Assembly: GCA_963731625.1 (NCBI GenBank)
Contig: CAVSWH010000022.1
Coordinates: 124,001 to 188,000 of the forward strand
Source of the DNA: PALSA-555 sp963731625
GTDB lineage: Bacteria > Actinomycetota > Acidimicrobiia > IMCC26256 > PALSA-555
Length of the DNA: 64,000 nt
Reading direction: 5' to 3'
Every line of letters starts with the position of its first letter. Positions within the stretch are counted from its first letter, which is position 1. Positions 26,399 to 35,965 of the stretch are shown piece after piece. A model generated the notes under the pieces. That model had not been told where the DNA came from, ran no database searches, and saw only the letters and a program-made list of their open reading frames with translations. A program made the translations under genes and the position numbers.

Positions 26399-27253
26399 AT
26401 GGCCGTTTCTCGTCGAGACACGCGGAGTCGATTCCTGCTCCCCGTGATCATCGTCTCGTCACTCTTGCTCATCACCATCGACTCCGGGAACGGCAGCGGC
26501 GCGGTCGCGTCGTTGCGCTCCACGGCCCACAACATCATCTCGCCCGTCCAGTCGGTGGTGAACGACGCCTTCCAGCCGCTGCGTGACGTGGCCGGCGGGA
26601 TCACCACCTACGGGTCGTTGAAGCAGCAGAACGACAACCTGCGCCGCCAGATCTCCGATCTGCGGGGCCAGCTGCGCCAGAACCGCGGCGTCGGCAACGA
26701 GCTGCCCGAGCTCGAGAAGCTCCTCGACCTCCCGACGGTCCAGGACGCGACCGGGATCGTGGCGCGCGTGACGGCCGGCGCGCCCGGCAACTTCGAGCGC
26801 ACCGTGACGATCGACAAGGGCGGGAGCCAGGGCCTGCGGGTCGGCTATCCGGTCGTCACCGGCGACGGGCTCGTCGGCACGATCACCCAGGTCGCTGGCG
26901 GGTCCGCGACCGTGACCCTGCTCGACAGCCCGACCCTCGGCGTCGGCGTGCGGCTCACGACGAGCAACACCGAGGGCATCACGGTCGCGAAGGCTGGGGC
27001 TCGCGACCTCACGATCGGCTTCCTGTCCGACGCGAACGTGGTGGCCCAGAAGGGCGAGCTCGTGCTCACCTCAGCGTCGGCGAGCGAGGCCTTCCCGCCC
27101 GACATCGTGGTCGGCACCGTCGCCGCGTACTCGAAGGCCGCCCAGGACCTCGCCCCGACGATCACCGTGGCGCCCGCCGTCAACCTCGACGACCTCGACT
27201 TCGTGAAGGTCCTGCGGTTCCCGGACCCGACCGCCGCGCCCCGAGGCGGGTGA
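26399..27253 (+). CDS. mreC: Rod-shape protein MreC
   Basis: A 284-residue bitopic protein: cytoplasmic basic N-terminus, membrane helix (about 13-28), a coiled coil (about 72-102) and the extracytoplasmic beta domain with NFERTVTIDKGGSQGLRVGY, PVVTGDGLVGTI and VGTVAAYSKAAQDLAPTI. It links MreB to PBP2 and RodA in the elongasome. ATG 26399 has GGGAGG about 7 bases upstream. mreD starts 10 bp after its stop. Confidence 0.94.
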   Translation: MAVSRRDTRSRFLLPVIIVSSLLLITIDSGNGSGAVASLRSTAHNIISPVQSVVNDAFQPLRDVAGGITTYGSLKQQNDNLRRQISDLRGQLRQNRGVGNELPELEKLLDLPTVQDATGIVARVTAGAPGNFERTVTIDKGGSQGLRVGYPVVTGDGLVGTITQVAGGSATVTLLDSPTLGVGVRLTTSNTEGITVAKAGARDLTIGFLSDANVVAQKGELVLTSASASEAFPPDIVVGTVAAYSKAAQDLAPTITVAPAVNLDDLDFVKVLRFPDPTAAPRGG

Positions 27254-27263
27254 CCATCGGCTC

Positions 27264-27773
27264 GTGGGTCTGCGCCGCATCCGACTCATCCTGGTCGTCA
27301 TCACGCTGCTCGTCCTCCAGACGACGGTGTTCACGCACCTGCGCGTCTTCGACGCGGTGCCAGATCTCCTGCTCGTCGCCGCGGTCGCGATGGCCTACGA
27401 TTCCGGGCCGCTCGCGGGTGCGCTCTTCGGCTTCGCCGGGGGGCTTTGCATCGACCTGTTCCTCACCACGCCGCTCGGGCTCTCCGCGCTCACCTACGCG
27501 CTGACCGCGTACGGCGTGGGCGTGTTCCAGGGCGGGGTGATCCGCGAGACGCGCACCATCGCGCCGGTGCTCGGCGGTGTCGGCGGAATCGTCGGCGGCA
27601 TCCTCTTCGTCGTGATCGGCGGGATCGCCGGCCGGGGTGAGCTCTTCGCGTTGCACAACATCCAGGTGATCGTCGTGTCCGCCGTCTACGACGCCCTCGT
27701 CGCCTACGCCATCTTCCCGTTCGTGCGCTGGGCCGCCAAGACCGACGTGGGAAGAGCCTGGCCTGGTCGCTAG
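27264..27773 (+). CDS. mreD: Rod-shape protein MreD
   Basis: A 169-residue integral membrane protein with five to six helices. LLVVAAVAMAYDSGPLAGALFGFAGGLCIDL-type sequence (pieces: GPLAGALFGFAGGLCIDLFL) is the conserved MreD core. It completes the mreBCD set and works with PBP2 and RodA. Starts with GTG 27264. Confidence 0.9.
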   Translation: MGLRRIRLILVVITLLVLQTTVFTHLRVFDAVPDLLLVAAVAMAYDSGPLAGALFGFAGGLCIDLFLTTPLGLSALTYALTAYGVGVFQGGVIRETRTIAPVLGGVGGIVGGILFVVIGGIAGRGELFALHNIQVIVVSAVYDALVAYAIFPFVRWAAKTDVGRAWPGR

Positions 27774-27890
27774 GCTGGCTTCACCGTGACCCCGCGAGCC
27801 GGCCGGCGATCGTCCACGCCGCCCGGGGGCGGCCGGCGGCGTGCAGCCGACGGACCGGGGGACCCATCCACGATCGCCGCGGGGTAGGAC

Positions 27891-29957
27891 GTGACCGAAG
27901 GCATCAGCCGATTCCGACTGACCGTCATCGGCCTCATCGTCGTCGTCCTCTTCGTCGGGCTTCTCGGGCGGCTCTGGTTCCTCCAGATCGCCCAGTCGAA
28001 CACCTACGTCGCCACCACGACCGCGAACCGGATGCGGGTCGTCACCCAGCCGTCGGTGCGCGGGGCCATCCTCGACAACCAGGGGCGGGTCGTCGTCGAG
28101 AACCAGCTCGTGCTCTCCATCCAGATCGCCCGGGGGCTGTCGTCCGCCCAGCTGAAGACGACGGTGAAGAACCTCGCGGCGCTCTTGAACGTCCCTCAGA
28201 GCGCGCTCCTGAAGCAGGTCCACAACCCCGACCTCACGCCCTACGAGCCGATCCCGGTCAACGCGCCCAACATCACCTACGACACGCTCGTCGCCATCAA
28301 GGAGCGGCCCGAGCTGTATCCCGGCGTCAGCGCGACGCAGCGCACCGCCCGCGTCTACCCCTACGGCGCGCTCGCCGCGAACCTGCTCGGCTACCTCGGC
28401 TCGGTGAACGCCCAGGACCTCAAGACACATCCGGGTGAGCACTACACGGCCGAGGACGTCATCGGGAAGGACGGCGTCGAGCAGGTCTTCGAGACCGAGC
28501 TGCGCGGCCAGCCGAACCTGCGCCGCCTCGAGGTCGACAGCCGCGGGCAGGTCGTCCAGACCCTGCTCAACCAGCCGGCGGAGGCGGGCAACGACGTCAA
28601 GCTCACCATGAACGTCCCCGTCCAGGTGGAGGCTGAGAACGCGCTCGCCCAAGGCATCGCCGACGTGCGCGGCACCCAGGACACGACGATCACGAGCCAC
28701 CACCAGAACTTCGCCGCGCCGGGCGGCTCCGCGGTCGTGCTCGACGCCCGCACCGGCTCGGTCGTCGCGATGGCCTCCTACCCGTCGTATCCGGTGAACG
28801 AGTTCACGACCGGGATCCCGCCCGCGCTGTTCAAGCCCTGCACCGCGTCGACGGCGACGACCACCACGACGACGAGCCCGTCCGGCGGCTCGAGCTCGGG
28901 CTCCTCGTCGGCACCGTCGACACCGCCGACCTGCTCGCTGCTGAACCGGGCGACGCAGGGCCTCTACCCGCCCGGCTCGACGTTCAAGCTCATGACCGCG
29001 ATCGCCGCCCTCGAGTACAACCAGGTGCAGCCGGGCAACGCCAACTACGACCTCAACGACCAGGGCTGCCTCAAGTACGGCAGCCCCGGCAACTACCAGC
29101 AGTTCTGCAACGCCGGCAAGGAGGTGAACGGCATCGTTGACCTGCCGAAGGCGCTCACCGTGTCGAGCGACGTGTACTTCCTCAGCCTCGGCTTCAAGTT
29201 CTTCAACACCTTCAACTGCGGCACCCCGACGTGCAGCTACGGGTCCGGTCACCCGAACCACAACGCCGGCTACGGGATCCAGAACGTGGCGCGCGAGTTC
29301 GGGTTCGGCAGGTCGACGGGCAGCGGCCTGCCCGAGGAGGGCCAGGGTCGCATCCCCGACGAGGCGTTCAAGATCGCGCTGAACCGGACGAACCCGGACC
29401 CGTACTCGCGGACGTGGCTGCCCGGTGACAGCGCGAACATGGCGATCGGACAGGGCGACGTGCTCGCCACGCCTCTCCAGCTCGCCGACGCGTACGCCAC
29501 GTTCATCAACGGCGGGACGCTCTTCACGCCCCGGCTGGCGAGCCAGGTCCTCCGTCCCGACGGCCAGTCGGTCGTCCGCCAGCTGCCGACCGAGGTCGTG
29601 CGCCACATCAGCATCCCCGACTCGGTGCGTGCCCAGATCCTCCCCGGCCTCGCCGGCGTGGTGAACGCGAGCGACGGGACCGGCGCCGCGGCGTTCCGCG
29701 GCTACAGCGGCCTGCCCATCGCCGGGAAGACCGGCACCGCGCAGCAGCCGCCGCCCCAGGAGGACACCGCCTGGTTCGTCGGGCTCGTGAACCCCGACAA
29801 CGACCCGACGCTGCCCCAATACGTCGTCGTGGTGAACGTCGAGCAGGCGGGCTTCGGCGGGACCGTCGCCGCGCCGATCGCCCGCCAGATCATCGAGTCG
29901 CTGAACGGCAACCCGAGCCCCGGCCCCGTGACGCTCGTGAAGCCGCAGGCCGACTGA
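27891..29957 (+). CDS. mrdA: Penicillin-binding protein 2 (class B transpeptidase of the elongasome)
   Basis: A 688-residue transpeptidase. A membrane helix (about 10-30) precedes the pedestal domain (VRGAILDNQGRVVVEN; GYLGSVNAQDL). The penicillin-binding domain has the SxxK motif STFK (Ser363, Lys366), SSD at 425-427 and KTGTA at 613-617. About 15 residues before the SxxK Ser is a Thr/Ser/Gly-rich insert (about 318-348) with a Cys after it and more Cys residues in the loops near 380-450 (GCLKYG, QQFCNAG, FNCGTPTCSYG), suggesting disulfide-stabilised surface loops. The start GTG 27891 follows GGGGTAGGA. rodA starts 1 bp after the stop. Confidence 0.94.
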   Translation: MTEGISRFRLTVIGLIVVVLFVGLLGRLWFLQIAQSNTYVATTTANRMRVVTQPSVRGAILDNQGRVVVENQLVLSIQIARGLSSAQLKTTVKNLAALLNVPQSALLKQVHNPDLTPYEPIPVNAPNITYDTLVAIKERPELYPGVSATQRTARVYPYGALAANLLGYLGSVNAQDLKTHPGEHYTAEDVIGKDGVEQVFETELRGQPNLRRLEVDSRGQVVQTLLNQPAEAGNDVKLTMNVPVQVEAENALAQGIADVRGTQDTTITSHHQNFAAPGGSAVVLDARTGSVVAMASYPSYPVNEFTTGIPPALFKPCTASTATTTTTTSPSGGSSSGSSSAPSTPPTCSLLNRATQGLYPPGSTFKLMTAIAALEYNQVQPGNANYDLNDQGCLKYGSPGNYQQFCNAGKEVNGIVDLPKALTVSSDVYFLSLGFKFFNTFNCGTPTCSYGSGHPNHNAGYGIQNVAREFGFGRSTGSGLPEEGQGRIPDEAFKIALNRTNPDPYSRTWLPGDSANMAIGQGDVLATPLQLADAYATFINGGTLFTPRLASQVLRPDGQSVVRQLPTEVVRHISIPDSVRAQILPGLAGVVNASDGTGAAAFRGYSGLPIAGKTGTAQQPPPQEDTAWFVGLVNPDNDPTLPQYVVVVNVEQAGFGGTVAAPIARQIIESLNGNPSPGPVTLVKPQAD

Positions 29958-29958
29958 C

Positions 29959-31143
29959 ATGGCCGTCTCGGTCCGCACCCGCCGTCGCACCCCGTACGCC
30001 GCGTCCTACGCGCCGCAGCGCAAGCGCGTCCGCCTGCTGCTCGACCGCGACCTCGTGGAGCGCCTCGACTGGGTGCTCATCTCGGCCTGCGCGGCGATCG
30101 CGGTCTTCGGGATCGTCATGATCTACTCGGCGTCGCGCACGCTCGTGCCCGGCGACCCCACGTACTACGTGAAGCGCCAGATCCTGGCGCTCGTGCTCGG
30201 CACCATCCTCGGGATCGCCATCTTGCGCTTCGACTATCGCAAGTGGCGCGACTTCTCGCTCGTCGCGTACATCGGCGTCGTCATCCTGCTGTTCCTGGTG
30301 CTCTCGCCGTTCGGGTCGAGCGTCAAGGGCCACCAGGCCTGGTTCCAGCTGCCGTTCGGCTTCCAGCTCCAGCCGTCCGAGCTCGCCAAGTTCGGGCTCA
30401 TCGTCGCGCTCGCCGGCTACGTCAACGAGTACCGCCACGACATCGACCCGTGGCGCCTCGTCGTGATCGTCGGCCTCTCGCTCGTCCCGATCGCGCTCGT
30501 CCAGCTCCAAGGCGACCTCGGCACGAACATCGTGCTGATCTTCGCCGTGATCGGGCTCCTCGCCGTCGCCGGCGTGCAGGGCCGCTACCTCGCGATCCTC
30601 ACGGGGCTCGGCGTCACGCTCATCTTCGCCGTCATCAGCCTCGGCATCCTGCAGCAGTACCAGGTCGACCGATTGACGACCGTCTTCTCGAGCGGCAACA
30701 AGGACCAGACGGCGACCGCCTACAACCAGAACCAGTCCGTGGCCACCATCTCGACCGGCGGATTCAACGGCCTCGGGCTGTTCAACGGGCCCCAGACCAA
30801 GCTCGGGTTCGTCCCCGAGCAGCAGACCGACTTCATCTTCACCGCCGTCGGGGAGGAGCTCGGCTTCGTCGGCGGCGCGATGCTCCTGGCGCTGTTCGGG
30901 ATCGTGATCTGGCGTACCTGGCGAACGGCCCGGATCGCCTCCGACTTCTATGGGACGATGGTCTGCGCCGGCGTCCTCGCGCTCTTCGCCTTCCAGATCT
31001 TCGAGAACGTCGGCATGACGATGGGGATCATGCCGGTGACCGGGATCCCGCTGCCGTTCATGAGCTATGGCGGCTCGTCGCTGCTCGCCAGCTGCGCGTG
31101 CATCGCGCTCGTCTGCAACGTCCACGCCCGGCGGTTCACCTGA
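29959..31143 (+). CDS. rodA: RodA glycosyltransferase (SEDS family)
   Basis: A 394-residue SEDS protein with about ten membrane helices that polymerises peptidoglycan glycan strands with PBP2. The conserved pieces are VMIYSASR, WFQLPFGFQLQPSELAKFGL, PDLGT-type QLQGDLGTNIVLIF, GFVPEQQTDFIFTAVGEELGF and PLPFMSYGGSSLLA. It could be confused with FtsW, but its place after mreBCD-mrdA supports RodA. The long basic N-terminus (1-35) is cytoplasmic. Confidence 0.94.
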   Translation: MAVSVRTRRRTPYAASYAPQRKRVRLLLDRDLVERLDWVLISACAAIAVFGIVMIYSASRTLVPGDPTYYVKRQILALVLGTILGIAILRFDYRKWRDFSLVAYIGVVILLFLVLSPFGSSVKGHQAWFQLPFGFQLQPSELAKFGLIVALAGYVNEYRHDIDPWRLVVIVGLSLVPIALVQLQGDLGTNIVLIFAVIGLLAVAGVQGRYLAILTGLGVTLIFAVISLGILQQYQVDRLTTVFSSGNKDQTATAYNQNQSVATISTGGFNGLGLFNGPQTKLGFVPEQQTDFIFTAVGEELGFVGGAMLLALFGIVIWRTWRTARIASDFYGTMVCAGVLALFAFQIFENVGMTMGIMPVTGIPLPFMSYGGSSLLASCACIALVCNVHARRFT

Positions 31144-31164
31144 TCGGGGACGGCGGGCGGGCGG

Positions 31165-31170
31165 TACACT
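31165..31170 (+). promoter_or_regulatory. -10-like TACACT before the radical SAM gene
   Basis: TACACT ends 10 bp before the ATG at 31181; the predicted leader would be about 3-4 bases. Identical hexamers precede proA and nadD. Confidence 0.45.
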
Positions 31171-31180
31171 GGGCGCGGAC

Positions 31181-33109
31181 ATGACCACCCTGTGGCCCCG
31201 GATCGAGCCGCTGCTCGGTCGGGTCGAGAAGCCAGCCCGCTACATCGGGATGGAGTCAGGGAGCGTGCAGCCCGACCATCGGGCGGGTCAGGTCGCCTGG
31301 CTGCTCGTCTACCCCGACACCTACGAAATCGGCCTACCGAACCAGGGTCTCCAGATCCTCTACGAGATCCTCAACGAACGCACCGACGCGGTCGCCGAGC
31401 GGGCCTACGCGCCCTGGGTCGACCTCGAGGCGCTGCTGCGCGCCAAGCACCTGCCGCTCTTCTCGCTCGAGACGCACCGGCCGGCGCGTGCCTTCGACGT
31501 CCTGGCGTTCAACCTGTCGGCCGAGCTCGTCTACACGAACCTGCTGAACTGCGTGGATCTCGCCGGTGTCCCCGTGCGCGCTGATCGGCGTGGCGACGAC
31601 GACCCCTTCGTCATCGCCGGCGGGCACTGCACCTACAACCCGGAGCCGCTCGCCGACTTCGTCGACGCGTTCGTGCTCGGCGACGGCGAGGAGGTCGCGG
31701 GCGAGATCACCGCGGTGCTCGCCACGTCGCACCGCCCCCGCCGTCGGGCAGACGTCCTGCGGGCCCTGGCGCAGGTGCGCGGCGTGTACGTCCCGTCCCT
31801 GTACGACGTGGCCTACGACGGGCCCGCGCTCGTCGGGATCACGCCCCGCTACCCGGACGTCCCCGCCGTGGTGGAGAAGCGCACCGTCGCGGACCTCGCC
31901 GAGTGGCCGTACCCGAAGCACCAGCTCGTGCCGCTCGTCGAGGTCGTCCACGACCGCCTGAACGTCGAGGTGTTCCGGGGCTGCACCCGCGGCTGCCGGT
32001 TCTGCCAGGCGGGCATGATCACCCGCCCGGTGCGGGAGCGCCCCGCCGACCAGGTGCGGACGATGGTCGCCGACGGGCTGCGCCGCACCGGCTACGACGA
32101 GGTGGCGCTCACGTCGCTGTCGAGCGCCGACTTCTCGGGCATCGAGTCCGTCGTGGGCGACGTCATGGGTGACGGATCGGACTGTGTCAGCCTCTCGCTG
32201 CCCTCGCTGCGCGTGGACGCGTTCACCGTCGGGCTCGCGAGCCAGATCCAGCAGGTGCGGCGCACCGGCCTCACGTTCGCGCCCGAGGCGGGGAGCTGGC
32301 GGCTGCGGCAGGTGATCAACAAGCTCATCACCGAGGACGACCTGTACGCGTCCGTCGACGCCGCCTACTCGCAGGGCTGGCGGCGCGTGAAGCTCTACTT
32401 CATGGTCGGCCTGCCGACCGAGACCGACGAGGACACGCTCGGCATCGCCGAGCTCGCCCGCCACGTCGTCGCGCTCGGCCGCCGCCACACCCGGGGCGCG
32501 AGCGCCACCGTGTCGGTCGGCGGGTTCGTCCCCAAGCCGCACACGCCGTTCCAGTGGTTCGGGCAGAACGGCATCCCCGAGCTGACCCGCAAGGTCGGCC
32601 TCCTGCGCGACGCCCTGCGCCGGTCCGGCGCGCAGGTGCGCTGGCACGACCCCGCGGCCACGTTCGTCGAGGGCATCGCCAGTCGGGGCGACCGGCGCAT
32701 CGGCCGCGTCATCGAACGCGTCTGGCGCGCCGGCGGCACCTTCCAGGAGTGGGGCGAGCGCTTCGACCTCGCGCCCTGGCTCGAGGCGATGGCGGCGGAG
32801 GGCCTCGACCCCGACTGGTACGTGACCCGGCACCGCACCCGGGAGGAGCGCCTCCCGTGGAGCCACGTCTCGGCGGGCCTCCACGAGGATTTCCTCTGGG
32901 ACGACTGGCAGCAGGCCCTGGCGGCGCACGGGCTCCCCGACTGCCGCTGGACGCCCTGCTACGACTGCGGGGTGTGCACCGACCACGCCCTCGAGCACGT
33001 CGTCGGGTCGGCGACGCCCCCGGCGGGCGGCAGCCAGGGGACGGGCCAGGACCTCTCGACCGGCGGGGCCGTCCCCGTCCGGTTCCTGGCGGTGTCCCGT
33101 GCGCGGTGA
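31181..33109 (+). CDS. TIGR03960-type radical SAM protein
   Basis: A 642-residue protein with an N-terminal B12-binding-like domain (TYEIGLPNQGLQILYEILNE, DVLAFNLSAELVYTNLLNCV) and a radical SAM core whose Fe-S cluster motif CTRGCRFC has Cys268, Cys272 and Cys275. Later conserved parts are SLSLPSLRVDAF, GLTFAPEAGSWRLRQVINK and GWRRVKLYFMVGLPTE. A C-terminal Cys cluster (CRWTPCYDCGVC) may bind a further cluster. It overlaps the DUF2344/TIGR03936 gene by 11 bp. The pair is nearly always found next to RNase E/G and rplU in actinobacteria and clostridia; its reaction is not known, though a role in RNA or ribosome modification is often inferred. Confidence 0.9.
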   Translation: MTTLWPRIEPLLGRVEKPARYIGMESGSVQPDHRAGQVAWLLVYPDTYEIGLPNQGLQILYEILNERTDAVAERAYAPWVDLEALLRAKHLPLFSLETHRPARAFDVLAFNLSAELVYTNLLNCVDLAGVPVRADRRGDDDPFVIAGGHCTYNPEPLADFVDAFVLGDGEEVAGEITAVLATSHRPRRRADVLRALAQVRGVYVPSLYDVAYDGPALVGITPRYPDVPAVVEKRTVADLAEWPYPKHQLVPLVEVVHDRLNVEVFRGCTRGCRFCQAGMITRPVRERPADQVRTMVADGLRRTGYDEVALTSLSSADFSGIESVVGDVMGDGSDCVSLSLPSLRVDAFTVGLASQIQQVRRTGLTFAPEAGSWRLRQVINKLITEDDLYASVDAAYSQGWRRVKLYFMVGLPTETDEDTLGIAELARHVVALGRRHTRGASATVSVGGFVPKPHTPFQWFGQNGIPELTRKVGLLRDALRRSGAQVRWHDPAATFVEGIASRGDRRIGRVIERVWRAGGTFQEWGERFDLAPWLEAMAAEGLDPDWYVTRHRTREERLPWSHVSAGLHEDFLWDDWQQALAAHGLPDCRWTPCYDCGVCTDHALEHVVGSATPPAGGSQGTGQDLSTGGAVPVRFLAVSRAR

Positions 33110-33851
33110 CACCGGCTGCCCGGTCCGGCTGCGGTTCTCGAAGCGGGGCAAGATCCGCTTCGTGTCACATCGCGACGTGGCGCGCGCGTTCGAGCGGGCG
33201 CTGCGCATCGCCGGGCTGCCGGTGGCCCACACCGCCGGCTTCTCCCCGCGCCCGAAGCTCAGCTTCGGGCTCGCGCTCGGCGTCGGCTACGAGAGCGACG
33301 CCGAGTACCTCGACATCGAGCTGCGGGACCCGACCGAGCCCGACACGCTGCCCGACGCGCTCGACGCCGGCCTGCCGCCCGGGCTCGCCGTCCTCGGCGC
33401 GGCCCCGCTCGTGCCCCGCGCCCCGGCGCTCCAAGAGTCCGTGACGGCCGTCGGCTACGAGCTCACGCCGACCGCCTTCGCGGCCGAGGCCCTCGAGGCG
33501 GCTGTGGTCGCCGCCCGGGCGGCCACCACCCTGTCCGTCGCCACCACCCGCAAGGCCCAGCCCGTGGTGGTCGACGTGCGCCCCAGCCTGCGACACCTGG
33601 CCGTCGAGCCCGACGGCCACCGCCTCACCGTCGAGGTCTCGACGCGGCCGCGCCCGGCGCGTCCGCCCGAGATCGTGGCGGCGTTGCGGACCCTCGTCGG
33701 CGTCGAGCCCGACGACGGCGAGGACCGGGTGCTGCGCACCCACCAATGGATCGAGCGTGACGGCGCGCGGTGTGAGCCGCTGGCAGCCGATCGCGCCCCG
33801 TCCGCCCCCGCGGGGGCGGTCACGCGAGCACCGGCGGTGCTCACGTCATGA
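33099..33851 (+). CDS. TIGR03936-type radical SAM-associated protein (DUF2344)
   Basis: A 250-residue protein whose N-terminal KRGKIRFVSHRDVARAFERA, HTAGFSPRPKLSFGLALGVG and ESDAEYLDIEL blocks define the DUF2344 family. In many bacteria this domain is fused to the upstream radical SAM protein; here the two are separate genes overlapping by 11 bp. It probably presents the substrate to the radical SAM partner. Function unproven. Confidence 0.88.
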   Translation: MRGDTGCPVRLRFSKRGKIRFVSHRDVARAFERALRIAGLPVAHTAGFSPRPKLSFGLALGVGYESDAEYLDIELRDPTEPDTLPDALDAGLPPGLAVLGAAPLVPRAPALQESVTAVGYELTPTAFAAEALEAAVVAARAATTLSVATTRKAQPVVVDVRPSLRHLAVEPDGHRLTVEVSTRPRPARPPEIVAALRTLVGVEPDDGEDRVLRTHQWIERDGARCEPLAADRAPSAPAGAVTRAPAVLTS

Positions 33852-33866
33852 ACAAAGGATCGACCA

Positions 33867-35620
33867 ATGCCCAACGAGACCCCGGAGGCCACGGCCTCCG
33901 TCACGCCCGGCGCGGACGCAGCGTCGGACACCACCCGGACCGAGCCGCCCGCCGCTGACACCGACGGGGCACGCCCCGACGGCGACGGCGACGGCGCACC
34001 CCGCCGACGCCGCCGACGCGGCTCCGCGCGGCGGCCGGAACCGCAACAAGAGCACCGCGGCGCGCGACACGGACGGGCCCGCAGGGGCGGAGGCACCGCC
34101 CGACGCGGCCCCGGCCAAGCCCAAGATCGGGGACAGCCGCCCCGCGCCGCCCGCCGCGAAGTCGAGCACGCCGCGCCGACGGCGGCGCGGCGGCCGCAAC
34201 CGCAGCGGCGGAGGGGGCACCGCGCCGACGCCCGACGACGTGGTCCGCGCCGACCTCGGCGTCGGCGGCGGCGTCGACCTCGACGACCTCGACGACGAGC
34301 AGCGCGAGCGCCGCCGGGGCCGCACCCGCAAGGGGCGCCCTGCCGGGCGATACCAGCTGCTCATCCACACCCGGCCGAACGGGCACACCCACCTCGCGCT
34401 CCTCGAGGGGCGCGTGCTCGTCGAGCACTCGGTGAGCACCCCGACCGACGCCGACGACACCATCGACGGCAACATCTACCTCGGGCGCGTCCAGAACGTC
34501 CTGCCCGGGCATGGAGGCGGCGTTCGTCGACTTCGGCACCCCGAAGAACGGCGTGCTGTACCGCGGCGACGTCGCGTTCGACGCCGACGAGGTCGAGGAG
34601 AAGCAGCCCCGCATCGAGCGGCTGCTCAAGCCCGGCCAGAGCGTCGTGGTGCAGGTCACGAAGAACCCGATCGGCGCGAAGGGCGCCCGGCTGACCCAAG
34701 AGGTGAGCCTCGCCGGCCGCTTCGTGGTCATGGTCCCCGGCCAGCCCCACACCTACGGGATCTCGAAGCGCCTCCCGGACGACGAGCGGCGCCGGCTGCG
34801 CCGCGTCCTCGAAGGGCTGCGCCCGCCCGACGCGGGCCTCATCGTGCGCACCGCGGCCGAAGGGGCCGCGCCCGAGGAGCTCGAGCGCGACGTGGCCCGC
34901 CTCCGCGACCAGTGGGAGCAGATCTCGGCCCTCGCCGCCCGGTCGAAGCCGGCGCGCCTGCTCTACCAGGAGCCGCCGCTGCCCCTGCGCGTCGTGCGCG
35001 AGGAGTTCACCAAGGAGTACCGGTCGGTGCTCGTCGACGACCGCCAGCTCCACGACGAGGTGCGTGCCTACATCGAGGCGGTCACCCCCGAGCTCGCCGA
35101 GCGCGTCGAGTACTACGACCCCGAGGCGGAGGGCCTGCCGCTCTTCGAGCGCCACCACGTGAACGAGCAGCTGCTCAAGGCGCTCGACCGCAAGGTGTGG
35201 CTGCCCTCGGGCGGCTCCCTCATCGTCGAGCGGACCGAGGCGTTCACGGTGATCGACGTCAACACCGGCAAGAACGTCGGGACGTCGAACCTCGAGGAGA
35301 CCGTCTACCGCAACAACCTCGAAGCGGCCGACGAGATCGCCCGCCAGCTGCGCCTCCGCGACATCGGCGGGATCATCGTCATCGACTTCATCGACATGGA
35401 GATCAAGGCGAACCGGGAGGCCGTGATCGGGACGTTCCGCCGAGCCCTCGCCCGCGACAAGACCCGCACGCAGGCCTTCGAGATCAGCGAGCTCGGCCTC
35501 GTCGAGATGACCCGCAAGCGCGTGTCGGAGGGCCTCGTCGAATCGATGAGCGAGACGTGCCCGACCTGTCAGGGGCGCGGCTACCTCCTCGAGGAGAGCC
35601 TCCTCGAGGAGCTGCAGTAG
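33867..35620 (+). pseudogene. Ribonuclease E/G, reading frame broken by two apparent single-base insertions
   Basis: The product is spread over three frames. ATG 33867 (AAAGGA upstream) opens an acidic N-terminus (MPNETPEATASVTPG). Between about 34010 and 34050 the RNase-like frame changes by +1 to one carrying GGRNRNKS and then GRYQLLIHTRPNGH...NIYLGRVQNVLPG. At CCCGGGC (34504-34510) it changes again by +1 to EAAFVDFGTPKNGVLYRGDV and onward to 35620. Restored, it is about 583 residues: Arg/Ala-rich N-terminal extension, S1 domain, RNase H-like part and DNase I-like catalytic part with IDVNTGKN and IDFIDME Asp residues, and the Zn-link CPTCQGRG. It would process rRNA and mRNA. All catalytic residues are kept, so sequencing or assembly errors are as likely as true inactivation; position before rplU is the family norm. 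Confidence 0.85.
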
Positions 35621-35647
35621 CATCGCGGCTTCGCCTTGGAGGTCACG

Positions 35648-35959
35648 ATGTACGCGGTGGTGCGCACCGGCGGCAAGCAGTACCGGGTCGAGCAAGGACA
35701 GCGGCTCCACGTCGAGCGCCTCGGCGTCGACGCGGGCGCCGAGGTCGACCTCGCCCCCGTGCTCCTCGTCGACGGGGAGAAGGTGCTCGCGACCCCCGGT
35801 CAGCTCGGCCAGACGCGGGTCCGGGCGCGCGTCGTCGAGGAGACGAAGGGCCCGAAGATCCACGCCGCCACGTACCAGGCCAAGACGAACCGGCGGCGCC
35901 GGTGGGGTCACCGCCAGCGGGCGTCCGTCGTCGAGATCACCGAGATCGTCGCGGGGTAG
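35648..35959 (+). CDS. rplU: 50S ribosomal protein L21
   Basis: A 103-residue ribosomal protein: MYAVVRTGGKQYRVEQGQ at the N-terminus and the basic block KRRRRWGHRQR-like (NRRRRWGHRQ) near residue 85 are diagnostic. ATG 35648 is chosen over an in-frame TTG at 35636 because GGAGGT (35638-35643) is a proper ribosome binding site for it. It sits between RNase E/G and rpmA, as usual. Confidence 0.97.
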   Translation: MYAVVRTGGKQYRVEQGQRLHVERLGVDAGAEVDLAPVLLVDGEKVLATPGQLGQTRVRARVVEETKGPKIHAATYQAKTNRRRRWGHRQRASVVEITEIVAG

Positions 35960-35965
35960 GGGAGC

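Noticed and set aside
34504..34510. Programmed +1 frameshift at CCCGGGC in RNase E/G
   Set aside because: The zero frame has no nearby stop or slow codon and no stimulating element is evident, and a second shift is needed upstream. Indel error or gene damage is simpler.
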